From RUG11237 sp050874665 (lineage in GTDB: Bacteria; Bacillota; Clostridia; Lachnospirales; Lachnospiraceae), in assembly GCA_050874665.1 (NCBI GenBank), contig JBNMLC010000003.1, forward strand, positions 186,001 through 250,000: DNA of 64,000 nucleotides, written 5' to 3'. The notes beneath the pieces were generated by a model. That model saw only the letters and a program-made list of their open reading frames with translations. It made no database searches and was not told the DNA's origin. Positions 9,007-17,393 of the stretch are shown here, one piece after another (the first letter of the stretch is position 1; the number at the start of each line of letters is the position of its first letter). A program made the translations under genes and the position numbers.

Positions 9007-9951
9007 TTAAATAATTCCGAATGTCTTAAGCAAGTAAATCCAAAGAGTTAAGGTGAACGCTGAAAACAATGTGGTTACTACCACCGCACTTGCAGTCAAT
9101 ACTCCATCATTATTCATATTTTTTGCCATAATATAACAGCTTGGGGTAGTCGGTGCTGCCAACATTACAAGAATTGCTATCATTTTTTCATCTCGAAATC
9201 CCATTTGAATAGCAATTGGGAGAAAGATTGTTGCCTGTACGATTAGTTTAATCAATGCCACCGCAATCGTAGGCTTTATTTTTGCCAGTGCTTTTCTTCC
9301 TTCAAATCCCGCTCCAATTGTAATCAATGCCAGTGGTGAAGCCATGCTGGCCATATTCTGTACTGTTTTATTTACCACCGTCGGAAATGTAATTCCAAGC
9401 AAGGATACAATAAGACCGAATAAAATGCCAAGAATAATCGGATTCGTAATAATGCCTATGAATGCCTTTTTCAGCTTTTCTTTTCCCTGTCCGCTATTTT
9501 CTGCTTCTAATGTAAGCACAATCACCGAGTAAATATTATACAATGGCACAGAACCAATAATCATTAACGGCGCCATTCCGGAAGTCCCATAAATATTTTG
9601 AATAAAAGCAATTCCCATAACTGCAGCACTGCTTCGAAACGATGCCTGGACAAACGCTCCCACGATTGTTTTATCTTTTATGAAACATTTTGCGGCTCCC
9701 CATATGGTAAAAAAGCACACACTTGTTACAAGTGCACAAAACACTACAAAAACCGCATCAAAATCTTCCTTAATATTGGCATTCGAAATATCTCGAAAGA
9801 CCAGAAACGGAAGTGTTACCTTAAAATTAAATTTATTGGCAACCGAAACAAATTCTTCATTCAACATACCTATCTGCTTTAATACATATCCTATCACAAT
9901 GACTAAAAAGATAGGGAACGTGGCATTTACACTATAAATAAAATTTTCCAC
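9007..9951 (-). CDS. AEC (auxin efflux carrier) family transporter
   Basis: A 314-residue membrane protein with about ten hydrophobic segments in two halves, separated by the charged EAENSGQGKEKLKKAF loop near residue 155. The family exports small organic anions such as malate or amino-acid-like compounds. The N-terminal segment with FPIFLVIVIGYVLKQIGMLNEE is typical. The start is a GTG three bases after the folA stop codon with only a weak GAGATG-like SD inside folA, so translation is probably coupled. It is last in yigZ-thyA-folA-AEC. Substrate unknown; position after folate genes need not mean folate transport. Confidence 0.88.
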   Translation of the reverse strand: MENFIYSVNATFPIFLVIVIGYVLKQIGMLNEEFVSVANKFNFKVTLPFLVFRDISNANIKEDFDAVFVVFCALVTSVCFFTIWGAAKCFIKDKTIVGAFVQASFRSSAAVMGIAFIQNIYGTSGMAPLMIIGSVPLYNIYSVIVLTLEAENSGQGKEKLKKAFIGIITNPIILGILFGLIVSLLGITFPTVVNKTVQNMASMASPLALITIGAGFEGRKALAKIKPTIAVALIKLIVQATIFLPIAIQMGFRDEKMIAILVMLAAPTTPSCYIMAKNMNNDGVLTASAVVVTTLFSAFTLTLWIYLLKTFGII

Positions 9952-9954
9952 AAA

Positions 9955-10446
9955 TTAACATCTCTTTTCATATTTTACAAATTCAAATTCTAAATCAAAA
10001 TACGTCTGCTCTTCACTATGAGCAGTGACACTCCACTCTTTCATTTCATCAAGATTAGGAAAATACGTGTCAGCCTCATAAGCGTGGTCTATTTTGGTTA
10101 CATGAGCCGTATCACAGTAAGGAAGCATTTCTCTATATACGCTTTCCCCACCAATAATATAAATATCTTTTGAATCATACTGTTTCAATTCTTCCAGCAA
10201 TTCTTCTACAGAATGGACTACCATAGCGTCTTTTACTTTAAAATCCTTATTTCCAGAGAGAATAATATTGGTGCGATTTTTTAACGGCAGTCCTCCCGGA
10301 AATGTTTCTAATGTTTTTCTTCCTAAAACTACTACTTTTCCTGTAGTTTCCTCCCGGAAAAATTTCTGATCACTTGGAATTCTGACTAATAATTTATTTT
10401 TCAGACCAATAGCCCAATTTTTATCTACTGCAACAATTAAATTCAT
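9955..10446 (-). CDS. folA: Dihydrofolate reductase
   Basis: Reduces 7,8-dihydrofolate to tetrahydrofolate with NADPH. It is 163 residues, the normal length. Visible family marks: the N-terminal IVAVDKNWAIG loop (Met20 loop region), the acidic active-site residue in IPSDQKFF near residue 25-28, the NADPH-binding VVVLGRKTLETFPGG segment near 38-52, and IIGGESVYREML near 97. It lies 9 bases downstream of thyA, whose reaction makes its substrate, and directly before the AEC gene. Start ATG is preceded by AGGAGG. Confidence 0.97.
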   Translation of the reverse strand: MNLIVAVDKNWAIGLKNKLLVRIPSDQKFFREETTGKVVVLGRKTLETFPGGLPLKNRTNIILSGNKDFKVKDAMVVHSVEELLEELKQYDSKDIYIIGGESVYREMLPYCDTAHVTKIDHAYEADTYFPNLDEMKEWSVTAHSEEQTYFDLEFEFVKYEKRC

Positions 10447-10455
10447 ATCTTCCTC

Positions 10456-11304
10456 CTATACCGCTACAGGTATATTTTTTACCTGTGGACCTGTTACATA
10501 ATTTTCTACAATGACATCATCTCTCGTAAATTGATAAAAATCCTTAATTTCCGGATTTAGACTTACTCTGGGTGCTGAATATGTTTCTCTTTCAATCAGC
10601 TCTTTTACAATCGGTATATGTCTGTCATATATATGGGCATCTGCAATGACATGAAGCAATTCACCAGCTTCCATATCACACACCTGTGCAAACATCATAA
10701 GCAATATCGCATACTGACACACATTCCAGTTATTTGCTGTTAGAATATCCTGAGAACGCTGATTTAAAACAGCATTCAGTGTCAATTTGTCATGCCCCGG
10801 CTTCTGCGTCACATTAAAAGTCATACTATACGCACATGGATAAAGATTCATTTCATGTAAATCCTCATGCACATATATGTTGGTCATAATCCGCCGACTG
10901 TACGGATTATTTTTTAAATCAAATAACACACGGTCTACCTGATCCATCCTGCCTTCCTTGTACTGATGTTTCACACCTAATTGATAACCATATGCTTTTC
11001 CGATGGAGCCGTTTTCATCTGCCCAACTATCCCAGATATGACTATGAAGATCATGAATGTTATTAGACTTCTGCTGCCAAATCCATAGGATTTCATCCGT
11101 TGCACTTTTAATTGCCGTTTTACGCAACGTAATCGCCGGAAATTCTTTTGATAAATCATAACGGTTCACTACACCAAATTGTTTTATGGTATAAGCGAAG
11201 CTTCCATCTTCCCATTTTGGACGAACTTTTTCTCCTTCTGTGCTATATCCATTCTCAATAATGTCCTTACACATTTTTATAAAAATATCATCTGCTAAAC
11301 TCAT
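10456..11304 (-). CDS. thyA: Thymidylate synthase, ThyA type
   Basis: Converts dUMP to dTMP using methylene-tetrahydrofolate, producing dihydrofolate for FolA. About 282 residues. The nucleophile Cys is in NLYPCAYSMTFNV; QRSQDILTANNWN binds substrate phosphate and base; DAHIYDRH near the C terminus contacts dUMP. The PCAYSM sequence differs from the PPCHxxxQF of E. coli, as in other Firmicutes ThyA variants. The ATG at 11304 stands 6 bases after AAGGAG. Longer in-frame extension to a TTG at 11331 would cover this SD and run into yigZ, so it is rejected. Co-transcribed with folA. Confidence 0.95.
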   Translation of the reverse strand: MSLADDIFIKMCKDIIENGYSTEGEKVRPKWEDGSFAYTIKQFGVVNRYDLSKEFPAITLRKTAIKSATDEILWIWQQKSNNIHDLHSHIWDSWADENGSIGKAYGYQLGVKHQYKEGRMDQVDRVLFDLKNNPYSRRIMTNIYVHEDLHEMNLYPCAYSMTFNVTQKPGHDKLTLNAVLNQRSQDILTANNWNVCQYAILLMMFAQVCDMEAGELLHVIADAHIYDRHIPIVKELIERETYSAPRVSLNPEIKDFYQFTRDDVIVENYVTGPQVKNIPVAV

Positions 11305-11320
11305 CTCATTCTCCTTGCGA

Positions 11321-11977
11321 TTATTGTTCAAATAAAATAATTTCCTTATCTACTACACCAAAATACACATTTTCCTGCCTTTCCATCTGTGCCCTTCCAT
11401 TTGTTCCCTCTATGATTTCTGCTTCCACAAATCCATATTGAGCTACAGGTACCAGAGCTGTTATTTCGACATTTTCTTTGTAGTCTGATGCTAATACTTT
11501 AATATCCCTTTGTGCCAGTATATACTGTATTTTTCCAATTCCGTTATAATCTGTGGTAATCATTAATTTTGATGCTAACTGCTTCTCCACAATAACACTA
11601 TTTGCTATTCCTTCTTGTACTGCCTTCGTATAAGCCCGTACCAGACCTCCTGTTCCAAGAAGGGTTCCTCCAAAATATCTGGTAACAACAACTGCCACAT
11701 TACGAATTTGCGTTCCTCTTAAAACCTCTAACATCGGCTTTCCTGCTGTTCCTCCCGGCTCGCCATCGTCGCTGCAGCGCTCCAGCTCTCCCTTCGAACC
11801 AATTACATATGCAGAACAATTGTGCCTTGCATCCCAATATTTCTTTTTCATTTTTTCGATAAAGGCAATCGCTTCTTCTTCACTTTCCACAGGCTCTAGC
11901 GTGGCAATAAAACGTGATTTTTTTTCTACGATTTCACCTTCACCACCTACATATACACATTTATAATTCTCTATCAT
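11321..11977 (-). CDS. yigZ: YigZ/IMPACT family protein
   Basis: A 218-residue member of the UPF0029 (IMPACT N-terminal) family. The KKSRFIATL start, the RHNCSAYVIG stretch, SDDGEPGGTAGKPML near residue 75 and VVVTRYFGGTLLGTGGLVRAY near 98-118 are diagnostic. The C-terminal part is the DUF1949 ferredoxin-like domain. Exact biochemical role in bacteria is not settled; the eukaryotic relative regulates translation through GCN2 activators. It is first of the yigZ-thyA-folA-AEC cluster, with a 16-base gap to thyA. SD is weak (GGGTG). Confidence 0.92.
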   Translation of the reverse strand: MIENYKCVYVGGEGEIVEKKSRFIATLEPVESEEEAIAFIEKMKKKYWDARHNCSAYVIGSKGELERCSDDGEPGGTAGKPMLEVLRGTQIRNVAVVVTRYFGGTLLGTGGLVRAYTKAVQEGIANSVIVEKQLASKLMITTDYNGIGKIQYILAQRDIKVLASDYKENVEITALVPVAQYGFVEAEIIEGTNGRAQMERQENVYFGVVDKEIILFEQ

Positions 11978-12037
11978 TGTTTTTCACCCGACATTTTTGT
12001 TCCCATTGATATTTCATTCCTATAACATAACAAGCAC

Positions 12038-12118
12038 GCCCACGATAGGGGCAGATTCTCTGCGACAGAGGAAACTATCCTATTGCCTGTCCTAAAAGAA
12101 TCTGCCCCTATCATGGGC
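12038..12118. repeat. 81-bp near-palindrome between the class A PBP gene and yigZ
   Basis: Arms of 22 bases (12038-12059 and 12097-12118) pair except for one wobble position and enclose a 37-base loop, within which GACAG/CTGTC can also pair. No U tract follows on either strand, so it is not a classic terminator, although it lies just after the PBP stop codon. The size and shape fit a REP-like or MITE-like element or a structured mRNA end. Confidence 0.7.
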
Positions 12119-12141
12119 CCCTTTGATACTTTTTAACTGTT

Positions 12142-14925
12142 TTACGGATCTACTGGAAGCCCGGTTGACTGATCAATCACACCGCTGTCTGCTCCTAAAT
12201 CGTCCGAAGGCTGCACCGTTTCCGGAACCGTCTGCTGATTTTGCTGATTTTGCTGATTCTGCTGTATATCTGCCGGCTGCTGTGTCTGTGTCGCCGGAAC
12301 CTCCGTCTGATTCTCATTCGTAGTCACCGCACCATTATTTATGGTACCAGTACCTCCATGAAGAGGACAACCCGCAGCAATCATCGCCGCTGAGATTTCA
12401 TATGGCGTATCTGCGGTCGCACTCGCATATTTACTTCCGTCTGACCTTGTCACATAACTACTGTCCGGTCTTACGATAAATACTTGTGCCGACTGTTGAA
12501 CAAATGGACAGTTTTCTCCCGCAATGGCACCCGACATAGTACAAATATTTGCACGTACATGAGTGTCACAATATTCCGTAGGAACCGTTCCCTCTGCAAA
12601 AATTTCTGTAATCACCTGACTTCCTCTTGGATCACAGTCACACAATCCAGAGCGTGCAAGCTTACCGGATTTTTTACATACAGAAGCCGTTACAATTCCA
12701 TCCGGCTTTTCAAAATCTTTATCCTCTAAATTCTCATGTACCCTTGTCATAATGCTTTTCCATATTTTCTTATGAAAACTCTTTTCATCGCCTTCCAAAG
12801 ACAGATTATTATCATAACCGGCCCATACGGTAGCTGTATAGTACGGTGTATATCCCGCAAACCACACGTCTTTATTGCTAGAGGTTGTACCTGTTTTACC
12901 TGCCACATGCTGTCCGCTGATTGCACAAGCTCCTCCGGTACCCTTTGTTACTACGTCCTTCATTGCATCAGTCAATAGATATGCTGTCGTAGACTTAATC
13001 ACCTGAGTAGTCTGAGGAATGTTTTCTAGCAGAACCTTGCCGTCTTTATCCAAAATCTTTGTATAATAAATTGGTTTTATATAAGTTCCACCATTTGCAA
13101 TGGCTGCATATGCTGCATTCAATTCAATATTTTTTACTCCATCGGTAATACCACCCAATGCAAGTGCCTGGTTTACATCAGACTCAATTCCGCCATTTGC
13201 ATTTTCTCTGCGTTCCACTAAAGTAGTAAAACCAAAGTTTTTTAAATAATTGAAGCCAAGCTGTGGTGTGATATCTGTTAAGGTCTTTACCGCTACAATA
13301 TTTAATGACTGCTCAATCCCATAACGAAGGGTACACAGTCCCTTATAACCTGAACTGTACCAGTTATTTACTTTTCGCCCATTTGAATAATAAAATTCTG
13401 TATCATCCTGTACTGTTGCCAAAGTCATACCTGCACTGTCTAGTGCCGGTGCATACGCTGCCACAACCTTAAAAGTAGAGCCCGGCTGACGTACTGTATT
13501 GGTAGCTCTATTCAAAGTCAGACTCGCCTCTTTCGCACCTCGTCCACCTACAAGTGCTTTCACATAACCGGTTGACTGATCCATAATACTAAAAGAGCAT
13601 TGCGGCTGTGGGGTAATAGTAATTTTTTCACCTATAATTCTATCTCCAGAGCCAACCTTAGCTGCCTTGTACTTTTCTACATAAGACTTTGCCGTTGCTT
13701 CATCGCTAAACACTAAATCAAAGCTACTGCCTTCTGTTTCTTTAAAATAGTTTTCTAACATCTGCACGCTATGATTTACAATTTCACCATCTGCCGTTTC
13801 CACAGACAGCTCATAGGAAAGAGATACTTTTGTGCCAGACGGATAATTGTCTGTATTCGACATTTCTTCATCGCATATCTTTTGAATTTGCGAATCCTGC
13901 GTTGCATAAATCTTTAGTCCACCACTATATAGTGCATAATATGCCTGAGTAGATGTGTAGCCAAGCTGTTCCTGCAAATCTTTCATCACTTCTTCTGTAA
14001 GCTCATCTACAAAATAACTGTAAATCTTTGTTTCCTCTGTATCGGAATTTACAACCTGTATTCTATCATAAACATTATCACCAATTGCAGTTTCATACTC
14101 CTGCTGTGTGATATATCCCTGCTCTAACATATGATCCAATACTTTTTTTCTTCTCTCAGCATTATATTCTGGATGAGATATCGGATTATACTTTGAAGGA
14201 TTCTGTGTTATTGCAGCTATTACTGCACACTCTGATACCGTAAGTTGTGAAACATCCTTGTTAAAATATCTTTTGGATGCTGCCTGCACACCTAACGTAT
14301 TTTGTCCTAAGTTAATGGTATTTAAATAGTTCTCTAGCACTTCTTCTTTACTCATAACCTTGCTTAATTCCAATGCAAGATACTGTTCCTGAAGTTTTCT
14401 CTTAACCTTTTCAATATCAGATTCTCCATTTACCCAGTCAGTAAATACATTGTTTTTTATAAGCTGCTGCGTTATAGTACTTGCACCTTCCGAGAAATGA
14501 AATCCGTTTTTTACTCCATTTACTCCGGCTCGAACAATTCCCTTTAAATCGATTCCATTATGTTCGTAAAAGCGCTCGTCCTCAATTGCCACAAAAGCAT
14601 TTTGAAGATTTTTCGGCACTTTATCAATAGATACCGGAACACGATTAGAATTTTGTGCCACCAGCTTTACAAGCTCATTCCCTTCCTGATCATACACAAA
14701 GGTAGAATAGCCGGTAGGAACTACATTGATTTCTGATATGTCAGGTGCACTGTCGATTATTCCTTTTACGACTCCAAACCCAGCAAATACAGCAAATATG
14801 ATTACTGCTAAAAAGCATATGAGTGTTGCCTTAAAAAAAGTGAGAAGGAATTTTTTACCCACTCTTGCTTTCTTGGATGCTAATGCCTTTTGCTTTTTGG
14901 AAGTCTTATTTTTTCCGTAATTCAT
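12142..14925 (-). CDS. Class A penicillin-binding protein (glycosyltransferase/transpeptidase)
   Basis: Bifunctional peptidoglycan synthase of 927 residues at the outer face of the membrane. A basic cytoplasmic tail and one membrane segment (about residues 27-55) lead into the GT51 domain: DERFYEHNGID near 115, GASTITQQLIKN near 145, and LENYLNTINLG near 195. The transpeptidase has the serine motif PGSTFK near 475, SLN near 535 and KTGTTSSNKDVW near 670. The tail after about residue 850 is Gln/Asn-rich (repeated QNQ) and of low complexity. AAGGAGG precedes ATG. It forms its own unit with an extended -10 promoter. Equivalent to PonA/PBP1 of Bacillus. Confidence 0.95.
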   Translation of the reverse strand: MNYGKNKTSKKQKALASKKARVGKKFLLTFFKATLICFLAVIIFAVFAGFGVVKGIIDSAPDISEINVVPTGYSTFVYDQEGNELVKLVAQNSNRVPVSIDKVPKNLQNAFVAIEDERFYEHNGIDLKGIVRAGVNGVKNGFHFSEGASTITQQLIKNNVFTDWVNGESDIEKVKRKLQEQYLALELSKVMSKEEVLENYLNTINLGQNTLGVQAASKRYFNKDVSQLTVSECAVIAAITQNPSKYNPISHPEYNAERRKKVLDHMLEQGYITQQEYETAIGDNVYDRIQVVNSDTEETKIYSYFVDELTEEVMKDLQEQLGYTSTQAYYALYSGGLKIYATQDSQIQKICDEEMSNTDNYPSGTKVSLSYELSVETADGEIVNHSVQMLENYFKETEGSSFDLVFSDEATAKSYVEKYKAAKVGSGDRIIGEKITITPQPQCSFSIMDQSTGYVKALVGGRGAKEASLTLNRATNTVRQPGSTFKVVAAYAPALDSAGMTLATVQDDTEFYYSNGRKVNNWYSSGYKGLCTLRYGIEQSLNIVAVKTLTDITPQLGFNYLKNFGFTTLVERRENANGGIESDVNQALALGGITDGVKNIELNAAYAAIANGGTYIKPIYYTKILDKDGKVLLENIPQTTQVIKSTTAYLLTDAMKDVVTKGTGGACAISGQHVAGKTGTTSSNKDVWFAGYTPYYTATVWAGYDNNLSLEGDEKSFHKKIWKSIMTRVHENLEDKDFEKPDGIVTASVCKKSGKLARSGLCDCDPRGSQVITEIFAEGTVPTEYCDTHVRANICTMSGAIAGENCPFVQQSAQVFIVRPDSSYVTRSDGSKYASATADTPYEISAAMIAAGCPLHGGTGTINNGAVTTNENQTEVPATQTQQPADIQQNQQNQQNQQTVPETVQPSDDLGADSGVIDQSTGLPVDP

Positions 14926-14940
14926 TGACTTGCCTCCTTA

Positions 14941-14957
14941 TTTTGGTTACACCAAAA
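14941..14957. promoter_or_regulatory. Perfect 7-3-7 palindrome in the leader of the class A PBP gene
   Basis: TTTTGGT, three bases, ACCAAAA. It lies just downstream of the -10 element and before the SD of the PBP gene, where a repressor would block initiation or early elongation. It could equally be a small mRNA hairpin. Confidence 0.5.
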
Positions 14958-14960
14958 AAC

Positions 14961-14969
14961 ATTATAACA
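14961..14969 (-). promoter_or_regulatory. Extended -10 promoter element of the class A PBP gene
   Basis: On the minus strand the sequence reads TGTTATAAT, a perfect TATAAT with an upstream TG. No good -35 hexamer is found at 17-18 bases, which is acceptable for an extended -10 promoter. The TATAAT ends about 35 bases before the start codon. Confidence 0.55.
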
Positions 14970-15038
14970 AAGATATTAGCTTTTATAAAGCAAATTTCTC
15001 ATTTTTTTAAAGAACTTTAAGAAATTTTACTGTTTTTC

Positions 15039-15386
15039 CTATTTCCAGCAAATAAAAGAATAACTGTCCAATATCCGAAAAAAACTTGCCAGCCGCTCAT
15101 ACAGCGGCTCTGCCTCATCACCAAACTCTTCTCCCACCAGCTTTCCCAATGCAATCATATCCTTTTCCCCATCCATAATCGTCCATACAAAGCTCCCCAG
15201 CTTATCTAAATGAACGTATTGAAATCTTGGTTTTCCCAATAATTTTTGCGCTATCCAATGAAACAAACCTATATTCTCAATTTTTAAGGTGACAAATCCT
15301 CTTTTATCTGCAAACCATTCAAATTTCTCTGCCCTCATCGGATAACGCTCTAAATAATTCTCCCTTTCCGCACTTTTCCTTATCAT
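15039..15386 (-). CDS. PqqD-like protein coupled to an OPT transporter
   Basis: About 115 residues, resembling the PqqD family (small winged-helix proteins that present RiPP precursor peptides to radical-SAM enzymes). The family-like features are the FHWIAQKLLGKP and VHLDKLGSFVWTIMDG segments and the helical LVGEEFGDEAEPLYERLASFFRIL tail. The ATG at 15386 overlaps the OPT stop codon (ATGA) and lies after AAAAAGGA inside the OPT gene, so the pair is translationally coupled. No radical-SAM enzyme or precursor peptide is visible nearby. Family call from pattern memory; moderate certainty. Confidence 0.7.
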   Translation of the reverse strand: MIRKSAERENYLERYPMRAEKFEWFADKRGFVTLKIENIGLFHWIAQKLLGKPRFQYVHLDKLGSFVWTIMDGEKDMIALGKLVGEEFGDEAEPLYERLASFFRILDSYSFICWK

Positions 15387-17293
15387 AAAGTTTTTTCCTT
15401 TTTCCATACAGAAAATTTTAATAAAGACAAAATTACCAACGCAAACATTCCAAGACTTCCTATGATTCTTACCGCCTCTGGAAGATTACTATATTTTGAT
15501 ACATCTATGAATTCATCTATTCCAAAGATGGCAAGTATGGCAAGGATAATCCCAACCAGCCCTTCTCCTGCAATCATACCCGAACAATATAAAATTCCAT
15601 TACTCACTATCTGCTTTTTCTTTTCTTTCTCTTCTTTTCTTTTTTCTAATAAAAGACGTACCAGCCCCCCTGTCATTATGCATGCGTTTAACTGAACCGG
15701 AAGATATACACCGATTGCAAAAGGAAGCACGGGAATTCCAAGTATTTCCACTACAATTGCTATAAACACACCAATAAATACCAGACCCCACGGCAAATTA
15801 CTTTCCATGACACCTTCAATAATCATTTTCATTAAAGTCGCCTGTGGTGCTGCAAGCTGCTCTGACCCAAACCCCCAGGCTCTATCTAATAAGTATAACG
15901 TTGCTCCTATCGCAAGTGCCGCTGCCAGAACCCCCAGCAATTCTCCTATCTGCTGTTTTCTCGGAGTCGCTCCTAATAAATACCCTGTCTTTAAATCCTG
16001 TGATGTATCTCCCGCAATGGCGGCCACAATACAGATAATAGAGCCTATCGCAATCGCTCCCTGCATTCCATGAATACCGCCATCACCTGTGAATTTTAAT
16101 ATCACCGTTGCAATCAAAAGAGTAGCAATTGCCATACCTGACACAGGATTATTACTGCTTCCCACCAATCCTACCATACGTGAGGATACCGTAGCAAAGA
16201 AAAAACCAAATACAACGACAATTATGGCTCCTAATAAGCTGACCGGAATCACTGGAATCAGCCAGATAGAAATAGTAATGACTGCAATACATACAATTAC
16301 CACACGCATACTAATGTCATTTGATGTTCTAGTTAACGTTGTGGTATCATTTCCCTTCATACTCTTTAATGCCTCAAAGAATGTACGAACAATAAGAGGC
16401 AGGGATTTTATCAAGCTAAGAATGCCACCGGCCGCCAAAGCGCCCGCACCAATATAACGAATGTACGAACTCCAGATTGCAGATGCACCTCCGGATGCAA
16501 ATATATTTCCAATCGTTTCTGTTCCCGGATACAGTACCATCTGCTCTCCAAACAACACAATCACGGGAATTATAACCAGCCAGCTTAATACACCTCCCGC
16601 AAACATATAGGAGGAAATACGTGGTCCACAAATATATCCCACACTCATCACTGCCGGATAAATCTGTGTTCCAATTTCTCCATGATAATGTTTTATTTTA
16701 AGAGATACTTCACTTGGAACAAGTTTTAATCCATCAATGATAAATTTAAATAACGCTGAAAATCCCATTCCCGCAAATACACTTGTTGCGTTTGCTCCTC
16801 CTTCTTCACCGGCCAGCAAAACTTCTGCACAGGCACTTCCCTCGGGATATGGCAAAACTCCATGTTCCTTAACGATTAAAGCCTTTCTTAGCGGAATCAT
16901 AAAAATTACCCCTAAAAGACCGCCCAACAATGCAATTAAAGTGATTTCAACAATCCCCGGTTTATCCATTCTCCCTTCTGCCGCCCATAAAAACAATGCC
17001 GGCAGTGTGAAAATAGAACCGGCTGCCAGCGATTCTCCCGCAGAACCTATTGTTTGAACCATATTGCTTTCTAATATGGAATTTTTACGCAAAACCACTC
17101 TAATCACACCCATAGCGATTACCGCTGCCGGAATAGATGCGGAAACAGTCATACCAACCCTGAGACCTAAATAGGCATTCGCTGCACCAAATATGACAGC
17201 AAGAAGAATCCCCATGAGAATAGAGGTTATTGTAAACTCAGGAATTATCTTTTCTGCCGGAATATATGGCTTAAATTCATTGTTTTCTTTCAT
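15383..17293 (-). CDS. OPT family oligopeptide transporter
   Basis: A 636-residue polytopic membrane protein with about 15 to 16 hydrophobic segments. The N-terminal GAANAYLGLRVGMTVSAS segment, LPYPEGSACAEVLLAGE near residue 150 and the GDTSQDLKTGYLLGATPRKQQ loop near 430 are hallmarks of the prokaryotic OPT (EAT20-like) group, which imports peptides or metal-chelator complexes by cation coupling. GGAGAAAGTGT precedes ATG. It has its own promoter and is coupled to the following PqqD-like gene. Substrate cannot be read from sequence. Confidence 0.92.
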   Translation of the reverse strand: MKENNEFKPYIPAEKIIPEFTITSILMGILLAVIFGAANAYLGLRVGMTVSASIPAAVIAMGVIRVVLRKNSILESNMVQTIGSAGESLAAGSIFTLPALFLWAAEGRMDKPGIVEITLIALLGGLLGVIFMIPLRKALIVKEHGVLPYPEGSACAEVLLAGEEGGANATSVFAGMGFSALFKFIIDGLKLVPSEVSLKIKHYHGEIGTQIYPAVMSVGYICGPRISSYMFAGGVLSWLVIIPVIVLFGEQMVLYPGTETIGNIFASGGASAIWSSYIRYIGAGALAAGGILSLIKSLPLIVRTFFEALKSMKGNDTTTLTRTSNDISMRVVIVCIAVITISIWLIPVIPVSLLGAIIVVVFGFFFATVSSRMVGLVGSSNNPVSGMAIATLLIATVILKFTGDGGIHGMQGAIAIGSIICIVAAIAGDTSQDLKTGYLLGATPRKQQIGELLGVLAAALAIGATLYLLDRAWGFGSEQLAAPQATLMKMIIEGVMESNLPWGLVFIGVFIAIVVEILGIPVLPFAIGVYLPVQLNACIMTGGLVRLLLEKRKEEKEKKKQIVSNGILYCSGMIAGEGLVGIILAILAIFGIDEFIDVSKYSNLPEAVRIIGSLGMFALVILSLLKFSVWKKEKTL

Positions 17294-17347
17294 ACACTTT
17301 CTCCTTCATTTATATTTTGTCCACCTCATTTTATCCAAAATATTCTC

Positions 17348-17377
17348 TTTATACAAGTATAAACACAGTATTGTAAA
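17348..17377 (-). promoter_or_regulatory. Sigma-A promoter of the OPT-pqqD-like unit
   Basis: On the minus strand: TTTACA (17377-17372), 18-base spacer, TATAAA (17353-17348). It lies between spoIVB and the OPT gene and gives a leader of about 45 bases. Both hexamers match consensus at five of six positions. Confidence 0.6.
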
Positions 17378-17393
17378 ATATTACCATTTTCTT

